Assembly (NCBI GenBank): GCA_910585555.1
Contig: CAJUFU010000005.1
Span: 51,257-80,527, forward strand
DNA length: 29,271 nucleotides
Direction of reading: 5' to 3'
Source: an uncultured Lachnospiraceae bacterium
GTDB lineage: Bacteria > Bacillota > Clostridia > Lachnospirales > Lachnospiraceae
In this document: positions 23,466 through 29,271 of the stretch, piece after piece
Numbering within the stretch: the stretch's first letter is position 1
How the letters are laid out: every line of letters starts with the position of its first letter
Notes under the pieces: model-generated
The model's database searches: none
Told to the model about the DNA's origin: nothing
Seen by the model: only the letters and a program-made list of their open reading frames with translations
Program-made: the position numbers and the translations under genes

Positions 23466-25304
23466 TCAAGGAATGTCGAGACAGGTATTTTCAAATCCGT
23501 CCTTAAGTCCTTCTCCCCTGAGTGTAATCTGTGGTACTGAAGGTGCCGCTGGGAAACTTTTATATCCGGTCTGATCGCCCTCAACCGGCAGGTAAAAGAC
23601 ACACCCCGCAATCTCATAAGGATATGTCTCATAGTTCTCATAATCTTTCTGAACCAGCCAATAATCGTTGGTATGACTTCTGACAATCTCACGGCCAAGT
23701 GCAAACCCTTTATACACTAAAAGTAATGCTATAAGCACAACTGCCGCCCTCTGTACCGCTAGGCATATCAATATCCGCCTCTTGGATTTCGGCAAACCGA
23801 CACCGCTTTGATCCATATCTTGGCCGCTTCTCTCTCTCTTCTTTCCTAAGTCAAACACTGCTTCATAAATACCGCCAAACACCACCGCCGGCGTCAGATA
23901 CACATAGACACACCCATAACGGATTAACGGCGAAGTGCACAGCCAAAACAGAAACGAAACCGCCACCGCCAGCTGCACAAGCAGAATATCCCACCGTCTG
24001 CGCCACAACTTAAATACCATGCCCATCCCATATAGAAGCAATGCGCAGACAGACAGTACTGCCAGAAGAACAAACGCCTTATCGCTTCCTGACAGAGAGC
24101 GAAACCAATCCGGCAGCCATTCTCCCATGGAAATATCATACCGCGCCACATCCGCATACCCCCGGCCCCACACCTGAATCTCTCTGGCGTCATAGTCCGC
24201 AATTCCCTTCGGTATCTTCCACCGGACCGGGAAGAAATCTATCTTGGTAAAAGGATAGACCAGCCAGCCGGAAATCACCACATTTCTGATAAAGTACGGC
24301 AGAGCTGTCACAAGCCCCAGACATAAATAAACCAGAATTTCCCGCCATTTTTTACTCCGCAATAGAAAACAGGCCGGCCACAGAGTAAGCAGAAGAATCA
24401 ACGCCGCAGACAGCTTCACCGTCATCAGAAACACCCCCAGGATGCATAACAGCGCATAAGGCAGAGTCTCCCGCTCCTCCAGCTCAAGCAAATCCAGCCA
24501 GCGGATAACGATATAAAAGGCCGTCAGTACCATAAAATAATCCGAGGCCGGAGAAATCATCTCGTCAAAAATATTCACCAGATAATACAACCCCATCACC
24601 CTTGCAAAGTCACTGACATGCAGTTTTCCAGCACATAGGTGTCCCACCACTTCCAGACAGACCGCCGTCAGGAGAAAGGCCAGGAATCCGGCGCAGCAAT
24701 GATATGATCTGCCGCCCAGAAAGGCCATGCTGTATAGCGCTGACAAGGCAAAAGAAGAACTGTTGTAAGCCAGTCTGCAGTGCAGATTGCCCAGCCCTTT
24801 TACCACACCGTATTCCTCTATCCAGCGGATACTCTGGGCATGATACAGTCCTGTATCATAATGTATCATGCCGCGGGAAGTGCCGTAAGAAAATAGCAAA
24901 AACAGAAATAAGAGCAGACAGATTCTCAGACCGCCATGCCGGGAAATTTCTTCTTTCCTGCCAAAGAAAAGTCCTCTGACTACGTTTCCAAACGCCGCCC
25001 TGTCAAGCCAGACGATCAAAACACAAGCCGCGCACAACATCCCGTTGGCTGCAAGTCCTACGCCCCCAAACAGACTGAAAAACTGCGCATAAACCGTAAC
25101 ACAGACGATGCCGCACATAAAATACGCGTCAGCATACCGTATCTGATAGACATTTCCCCCAGACTTGTCCCGCGGATTGTTGAACGAATTCATCTGTTCA
25201 TGGGCATGATAAGGAATGTGCCGCGTGATTACACGCAGCACACCATACCCAACCGTAAACGTTGTTATTAACATATAGAGCCATATCAATATCACTGAAA
25301 TCAT
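23466..25304 (-). CDS. Large polytopic membrane protein, GT-C-like (LIC_10190-like)
   Basis: This 612-residue protein has about 12 hydrophobic helices, a loop YDTGLYHAQSIRWIEEYG (about residues 150-167) with Asp and His placed like a GT-C active site, and a soluble C-terminal tail. It resembles the LIC_10190-type membrane proteins seen in polysaccharide loci, whose function is not established; glycosyl transfer from a lipid-linked donor is an inference. It begins 18 nt after the gmd stop, with GGGA 5 nt before the ATG, so it is probably in the gmd operon. Confidence 0.7.
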   Translation of the reverse strand: MISVILIWLYMLITTFTVGYGVLRVITRHIPYHAHEQMNSFNNPRDKSGGNVYQIRYADAYFMCGIVCVTVYAQFFSLFGGVGLAANGMLCAACVLIVWLDRAAFGNVVRGLFFGRKEEISRHGGLRICLLLFLFLLFSYGTSRGMIHYDTGLYHAQSIRWIEEYGVVKGLGNLHCRLAYNSSSFALSALYSMAFLGGRSYHCCAGFLAFLLTAVCLEVVGHLCAGKLHVSDFARVMGLYYLVNIFDEMISPASDYFMVLTAFYIVIRWLDLLELEERETLPYALLCILGVFLMTVKLSAALILLLTLWPACFLLRSKKWREILVYLCLGLVTALPYFIRNVVISGWLVYPFTKIDFFPVRWKIPKGIADYDAREIQVWGRGYADVARYDISMGEWLPDWFRSLSGSDKAFVLLAVLSVCALLLYGMGMVFKLWRRRWDILLVQLAVAVSFLFWLCTSPLIRYGCVYVYLTPAVVFGGIYEAVFDLGKKRERSGQDMDQSGVGLPKSKRRILICLAVQRAAVVLIALLLVYKGFALGREIVRSHTNDYWLVQKDYENYETYPYEIAGCVFYLPVEGDQTGYKSFPAAPSVPQITLRGEGLKDGFENTCLDIP

Positions 25305-25322
25305 AGATATCCCGGCCTTCTC

Positions 25323-26405
25323 CTACTCACTCTTTTTTCCGCTGTTCTTCTTCCTATAGTCGGCGCAGCTGATACCTGCTATCTCCTGCAGATCGGCGTC
25401 CATCATCATGGATACCAGACCCTTAAAGTCCACATCCCGCTTCCATCCAAGTTCTTTCTCGGCCTTCTCGCAGTTACCCCACAAGAATTCCACCTCAGCC
25501 GGACGATAAAACTCCGGATTCACATCCACAAGCAGCCTGCCGGTCTCTGCGTCATATCCCTTCTCATTGACACCGGTTCCTTCCCAGCGAATCTTTATTC
25601 CCAGTTCTGCAAAAGCCGCCTCCACAAATTCCCTGACCGTGTGGGTCTCGTTGGTGGCAAGTACATAATCATCCGCCTTATCCTGCTGTAACATAAGCCA
25701 CATGCCCTTGATATAATCCCCGGCAAATCCCCAGTCGCGCTTGGCATTCATATTACCCAGGGAAAGCTTCTCCTGCCTGCCTGCAATGATGTTAGCGATG
25801 GCCAGGGTAATCTTTCTGGTAACAAAGTTTTCTCCCCGTCTGGGTGACTCGTGGTTAAACAGAATTCCGTTGCAGGCATACATATTATAGGACTCACGAT
25901 AATTCACTGTAATCCAGTAGGAATATAATTTGGCCGCGCCATAGGGACTCTTGGGATAGAAGGGCGTCTTCTCACTCTGGGGCGCAGTCTCCGGTATCCC
26001 CCCGAACAGTTCCGATGTGGATGCCTGATAAAATCTGCACGCTCCGCCGTTGACACGAATCGCCTCCAAAAGTTTCAGGGTGCTGACGCCGGTCGCCTCC
26101 GCCGTATACTCCGGCACCTCAAAAGACACGCCTACATGGGACTGAGCCGCCAGATTATACACTTCTGTAGGGCGAATCTCCCCGATCAGGCGCATTAAGT
26201 TGCTGGAATCAGTGGTGTCTGCAAAATGCAGGAAAAATTTTACTTTATGATAATCAGAACGAATCAGGTGATCGATTCTGGCTGTGTTTGTGATACTGTG
26301 TCTTCGAATCAGCCCGTGAACCTCATATCCTTTCTCCAACAAAAACTCTGCCAGATAAGAGCCGTCCTGACCTGTAATTCCTGTAATCAGTGCTATTTTA
26401 TTCAT
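25323..26405 (-). CDS. gmd: GDP-mannose 4,6-dehydratase
   Basis: This 360-residue enzyme makes GDP-4-keto-6-deoxymannose from GDP-mannose, feeding Fcl. It shows ITGITGQDGSYLAEFLL at the N-terminus, YNLAAQSHVGVSF, the catalytic STSELFG and YxxxK (YGAAKLYSYW), and the Gmd signature NHESPRRGENFVTRKI. Length is normal. AAAGGA lies 7 nt before the ATG. A 212-bp gap with a large inverted repeat separates it from rfbD upstream. Confidence 0.95.
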   Translation of the reverse strand: MNKIALITGITGQDGSYLAEFLLEKGYEVHGLIRRHSITNTARIDHLIRSDYHKVKFFLHFADTTDSSNLMRLIGEIRPTEVYNLAAQSHVGVSFEVPEYTAEATGVSTLKLLEAIRVNGGACRFYQASTSELFGGIPETAPQSEKTPFYPKSPYGAAKLYSYWITVNYRESYNMYACNGILFNHESPRRGENFVTRKITLAIANIIAGRQEKLSLGNMNAKRDWGFAGDYIKGMWLMLQQDKADDYVLATNETHTVREFVEAAFAELGIKIRWEGTGVNEKGYDAETGRLLVDVNPEFYRPAEVEFLWGNCEKAEKELGWKRDVDFKGLVSMMMDADLQEIAGISCADYRKKNSGKKSE

Positions 26406-26431
26406 ATAGTTTTCCTTTCTTCTATGCCTTC

Positions 26432-26559
26432 GCCCGCAGTGCCCCGCTCGATTCCGCTTTGCTTCATCTCGCTCGCGGGCTTCGCCCTATGCAGACGTTC
26501 AGGTAAATATTTCGGCGAGCAAGCTCCCCTCCTTATTTACCTGAACGTCTGCGCACTGC
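26432..26559. repeat. Compound palindromic intergenic element between rfbD and gmd
   Basis: A perfect 19-bp inverted repeat, GCAGACGTTCAGGTAAATA (26491-26509) and its complement (26534-26552), encloses a 24-nt loop. Outside it, GCAGTGC (26436-26442) pairs with GCACTGC (26553-26559), and GCCCGC (26432-26437) pairs with GCGGGC (26475-26480). No T-tract follows, so it is not a standard intrinsic terminator. The layout resembles a mobile palindromic repeat or MITE-like element; a transcript crossing it would fold strongly. Confidence 0.75.
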
Positions 26560-26617
26560 TCATTGCCATCTCGAACATTTTCTCATAAAAAACAGTCGCT
26601 GTAAAGATATATTGCCA

Positions 26618-27454
26618 TTATTTCAAATACTCGGCTATGGCATCATGCCAATCTGCGAAGGTGAAATCTGTGGTCATTTTGAACATGTAGTTTTCCAGGA
26701 TGGAATAGGCCGGCCGTTTTACCGCCGCACCGAATTCTTCGGAGGTAATGCTCTCTACCACTGTCTTTTTCCCTGCCAGCCTAAAAATCTCCTCTGTAAA
26801 CTGTGCCCAGCTGCAGTCTCCCTCACAGGTAGCATGAAAGAGGCCGTAATTCTCTGTGGGAAGCAGGTAGGCAACGGCCTTTGCCAGCTGCGTTGCACTT
26901 GTGGGCGATCCTACTTGATCATACACTACCCTCACCTTATCGTGGGTCTCACTGAGCCGCAGCATGGTTTTGACGAAATTCTTGCCGTCCCCGTATAGCC
27001 ACGCCGTGCGCAGGATAAAATGTCTGTCACTGAATTCCTTGACAAACTCTTCCCCCGCAAGTTTCGTCCTGCCATAGGCACCCTGGGGCCCCACGGGGTC
27101 TGTCTCTTTATAGGGCCTTGTCCCATTTCCGTCAAACACATAATCCGTAGAGATGTGCATCAGCTTTGCGCCTGTCTCATTTGCCGCAATACTCAGATTA
27201 CGGGCACCGATGGCATTGATACGAAAGGCCAAATCTTCTTCCTTCTCGCAAGCCTCCACAGCCGTATAAGCCGCGCAATTGATGATTGCATAAGGATTTA
27301 ACCCGCGCACAAATTCCATGACTGCATCTATTTTGGTAATATCCAACTCTCCAACATCCGTATTGATCAGTTCATATTCTGTACTGCCTGCATACTGTTG
27401 ATTGACGGCACGTCCCAGCTGCCCGTTACAGCCTGTCACAATGATTTTTTTCAT
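26618..27454 (-). CDS. rfbD: dTDP-4-dehydrorhamnose reductase
   Basis: This 278-residue SDR enzyme catalyses the last step of dTDP-L-rhamnose synthesis. It has VTGCNGQLGRAV for cofactor binding, AAYTAVEACE, the catalytic STDYVFDG and YGRTKLAGE (YxxxK), and RTAWLYG. Length is typical. GGA lies about 10 nt before the ATG. rfbA, rfbB and rfbC are not in the window, so the rest of the pathway must be elsewhere. The gene has its own strong promoter. Confidence 0.93.
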   Translation of the reverse strand: MKKIIVTGCNGQLGRAVNQQYAGSTEYELINTDVGELDITKIDAVMEFVRGLNPYAIINCAAYTAVEACEKEEDLAFRINAIGARNLSIAANETGAKLMHISTDYVFDGNGTRPYKETDPVGPQGAYGRTKLAGEEFVKEFSDRHFILRTAWLYGDGKNFVKTMLRLSETHDKVRVVYDQVGSPTSATQLAKAVAYLLPTENYGLFHATCEGDCSWAQFTEEIFRLAGKKTVVESITSEEFGAAVKRPAYSILENYMFKMTTDFTFADWHDAIAEYLK

Positions 27455-27510
27455 AGTTGCTTCATCCTTTCCGATTGCTCTTTATGCGGCTGACCGCACG
27501 TGTCCTTTCC

Positions 27511-27539
27511 ATCATACAACCATCCGTTTCATAATGCAA
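27511..27539 (-). promoter_or_regulatory. Strong sigma-A promoter of rfbD
   Basis: On the minus strand TTGCAT (27534-27539), a 17-bp spacer and TATGAT (27511-27516) lie 57 bp before the rfbD ATG. TGCGG-CTGA-CCGCA, a small hairpin, lies in the leader. This probably drives rfbD, gmd and the membrane protein after them. Confidence 0.7.
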
Positions 27540-27570
27540 TTGCCCCCGGGCATATTCTTCCTCCTTTGCA

Positions 27571-27595
27571 GACAAAAGAGACTGCCAGTCTCCTG
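27571..27595 (-). terminator. Intrinsic terminator of the alcohol dehydrogenase gene
   Basis: On the minus strand GAGACT and AGTCTC pair around a GGC loop, with two further weak pairs, and are followed by TTTTGTCT. It lies about 45 nt after the dehydrogenase stop and separates it from the rfbD promoter. Confidence 0.65.
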
Positions 27596-27635
27596 ACAGC
27601 CCCTCCTCTTCATTTTAGTAACATGAGAATTCTTA

Positions 27636-28777
27636 TTACATTAATTTGCGGAATAATCCCTTCAAATCCTCCACACAGGTATCTTTCGGGTTGCCAGGGC
27701 AACATGCATCCGCAAACGCAGACTCAGCCAGGAAATCCAGATCTTCTTCTTTCAAAGCTTCCAGTTTCGCCGGAATCCCTACATCCTCAGACAACTGCCG
27801 TACTGCAGCAACAGCTGCTTTACGATACTCTTCCTGAGACATGCCGGTTGTGTCCACGCCCATCGCCTCTGCAATGTCCTTATATTTTTCCCCGGTAGTC
27901 TCTGCATTATACTCCATAACGATGGGCAGCATCATTGCACAGGCAACGCCGTGGGGTGTATCATAAACTGCTCCCAATGTATGCGCCATGGAATGTGCGA
28001 TACCAAGTCCCACATTGGAGAATGCCATGCCGGTTACAAACTGTCCAAGCGCCATGCCTTCACGTCCGTCAGGCGTATTGTTTACAGCACCCCGAAGGTT
28101 CTCGGCAATCAGCTTAATTGCTTCTAAGTTCAGACAGTCAGCCAGTCTCCATGCCGCCTTAGTGGTATATCCCTCAATGGCGTGGGTCAATGCATCCATA
28201 CCTGTTGACGCTGTCAAGCCTTTTGGCATACTAGACATCATTTCCGGGTCCACAATTGCAATATCCGGAATATCATTCACGTCTACACACACAAATTTTC
28301 TCTTCTTCTCCACATCCGTGATAACATAATTAATGGTTGCCTCCGCCGCCGTACCAGCTGTTGTCGGAACTGCAATCGTATATACTGTCTTATTCTTCGT
28401 GGGCGCCACACCCTCTAAGGAACGCACATCCTCAAACTCCGGATTGTTGATGATAATACCGATCGCCTTACCGGTATCCATGGAAGAACCGCCGCCGATT
28501 GTAATCATATAATCCGCGCCCGATGCTTTATATGCCGCTACCCCCGCCTTTACATTTTCAATGGTGGGATTGGGCTTGATATCAGAATAAATCTCATATG
28601 CCAGATTCTCCGCATCCAGCAGCTCTGTTACTTTAGCCGTCACACCGAATTTTACCAAATCCGGATCCGATGCTACAAAGGCTTTTTTAAATCCCTTGCT
28701 CTTGATGATACCTGGAATTTCTTTGATTGCCCCGCTCCATGATAAGAAATTCCATTCAGTACGAAACGATTTACCAT
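27636..28777 (-). pseudogene. Frameshifted fucO-like iron-dependent alcohol dehydrogenase
   Basis: The reading frame from ATG 28777 (AGAAGG 7 nt upstream) begins MVNRFVLNGISYHGAG, the normal start of a FucO-type group III alcohol dehydrogenase, then loses frame at a run of four Gs (minus strand; 28730-28733). Adding one base there restores a continuous family-like sequence (EIPGIIKSKGFKKAFVASDP) running into the open 340-codon frame and a total of about 380 residues, the usual length. The main part is intact: TIGGGSSMDTGKAIG for NAD binding, and iron ligands in DALTHAIEG and GIAHSMAHTLGAVYDTPHG. The likely reaction is reduction of lactaldehyde or a similar aldehyde. Without the extra base, only an N-terminally truncated protein from a TTG at 28658 could be made. 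A sequencing error is a real alternative to a true mutation. Confidence 0.85.
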
Positions 28778-28805
28778 AACAATACCTTCTTTCTTTTTTA
28801 TTTAT

Positions 28806-28814
28806 AGTATAACA
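28806..28814 (-). promoter_or_regulatory. Extended -10 promoter of the alcohol dehydrogenase
   Basis: On the minus strand TGTTATACT lies about 30 bp before ATG 28777; the -35 region is weak. The promoter is intact even though the gene is frameshifted. Confidence 0.5.
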
Positions 28815-28991
28815 CCTTTTCTGATTACTTACTAATAGTATTTTTCATCAGGTCGTGTAAATTTACTGTAGGAAATTAACAGACAGGGTATCCCTGATAT
28901 GTACATTGTTCACCCACAGAATATCGGAGGAAATGGCAGAATAGTGATATATAAGGGCAGAAATGAAATATTTTTCCTAATTAGTTTGCAT

Positions 28992-28997
28992 TATAAT
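28992..28997 (+). promoter_or_regulatory. Candidate -10 box for the partial right-end gene
   Basis: TATAAT lies 46 bp before the GTG start; 17 bp upstream is TATTTT, a poor -35 box. Predicted transcription would begin right at the hairpin at 29002-29029. The rest of the 265-bp divergent gap (28778-29042) holds only the opposite promoter. Confidence 0.4.
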
Positions 28998-29001
28998 GAT
29001 A

Positions 29002-29033
29002 CCTGTAAAGTAAATCAGACATTTACAGGAGGT
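29002..29033 (+). promoter_or_regulatory. 5' hairpin overlapping the ribosome binding site
   Basis: CCTGTAAA (29002-29009) and TTTACAGG (29022-29029) form a perfect 8-bp stem with a 12-nt loop. The 3' arm covers the first three bases of AGGAGGT (29027-29033), so the hairpin could limit ribosome access or protect the 5' end; as DNA it is also an operator-like dyad. Confidence 0.55.
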
Positions 29034-29042
29034 GAGTGCAAA

Positions 29043-29271
29043 GTGTTAAAACTGAATATTCTGAACATGAAAAATTTTTTAGATACGGTCAATGCCTGTA
29101 CCGGAAAAGTAAATATGCTCTGTCCAAACGGCAGAGAGCTGAACATCAATGGGGAAGAAAAGATACAGGGAGGTTTGTGGCGTCAGTATTTCCAAAACAA
29201 AAACTGCCTGCGGCTTGTTTTAGAAATTCCTAATCCAGCGGACTATATGAACATTGTTTCATATTATGCCG
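29043..29271 (+). CDS. Partial small protein of unknown function, 3' end outside window
   Basis: A GTG start with AGGAGGT 9 nt upstream opens a frame of 76 codons to the window edge: MLKLNILNMKNFLDTVN at the start, then a segment VNMLCPNGRELNING and LRLVLEIPNPADYMNIV. There is no stop, signal peptide or membrane segment in the visible part. I do not recognise a named family. Codon use and the strong ribosome binding site support a real gene. It is divergent from the dehydrogenase and appears unrelated to the polysaccharide genes. Confidence 0.7.
   Translation, partial: MLKLNILNMKNFLDTVNACTGKVNMLCPNGRELNINGEEKIQGGLWRQYFQNKNCLRLVLEIPNPADYMNIVSYYA

Noticed and set aside
23474..23480. Spo0A-box-like TGTCGAG
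   Set aside because: It has one mismatch, lies inside a coding region and is distant from the nearest promoter, so it is likely chance.
23282..23704. 140-codon minus-strand frame overlapping the 23466-25304 gene
   Set aside because: It shares sequence with the C-terminal part of the larger gene in another frame, lacks a ribosome binding site and contains the STAS promoter.
27636..28658. Intact 340-residue alcohol dehydrogenase starting at TTG 28658
   Set aside because: This start lacks a ribosome binding site and removes about 40 conserved N-terminal residues that are present upstream in another frame; a frameshift explains it better.

Overview
The window looks like a chromosomal surface-polysaccharide locus of a low-to-mid-GC, spore-lineage Firmicute, most likely a Lachnospiraceae-type Clostridium. 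The reasons are a Spo0A-type DNA-binding domain, strong GGAGG ribosome binding sites, good sigma-A style promoters, and an EpsG/Wzz/polyprenyl glycosylphosphotransferase gene set of Gram-positive type. Nearly everything is on the minus strand, so the reading order is right to left. The organism assignment is an inference from gene content; no rRNA or marker gene is present.

Right end to left end: (1) 28.8-29.3 kb holds a divergent promoter region, a partial small plus-strand gene with a hairpin over its ribosome binding site, and a fucO-like iron alcohol dehydrogenase that appears broken by a one-base deletion. (2) 21.3-27.5 kb holds nucleotide-sugar genes (rfbD, gmd, fcl, giving dTDP-rhamnose and GDP-fucose chemistry), one large membrane protein, and two small signalling-type proteins (STAS; cyclic-nucleotide-binding fold). 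(3) 20.8-21.2 kb holds a stand-alone Spo0A C-terminal domain protein, followed by a leader with an intrinsic terminator. (4) 8.0-20.5 kb is a long polysaccharide operon: polyprenyl-phosphate glycosyltransferase, GT2, initiating phosphoglycosyl transferase, Wzz-like protein, GT2-like, EpsG-like polymerase, GT2, GT4, GT4, GT2 and a GT-C membrane glycosyltransferase, with several ATGA stop/start overlaps. (5) 2.2-7.8 kb is a second unit with its own promoter: pseB, pseC, a GT2 and a large GT-C-like membrane protein. (6) At 1.0-2.2 kb a convergent plus-strand pseG-like gene supplies another pseudaminic-acid step. (7) At the left edge a divergent gene encodes a protein made of at least 18 near-identical seven-residue coiled-coil repeats.

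Together the genes suggest assembly of an undecaprenyl-linked polymer (initiation, elongation by cytoplasmic GT2/GT4 enzymes, EpsG-like polymerisation, Wzz-like length control), probably with fucose, rhamnose and a pseudaminic-acid-type sugar, plus side-chain addition outside the membrane by a polyprenyl-phosphate sugar synthase and up to three GT-C-like proteins. Missing from the window are a Wzx-type flippase, a complete tyrosine kinase/phosphatase pair, rfbABC, and pseH, pseI and pseF. The most interesting points are the heptad-repeat protein, the solo Spo0A DNA-binding domain next to the operon leader, a terminator whose stem overlaps a ribosome binding site and ATG, a 19-bp perfect inverted repeat between rfbD and gmd, the frameshifted alcohol dehydrogenase, and an internal duplication inside a GT2 active-site loop.
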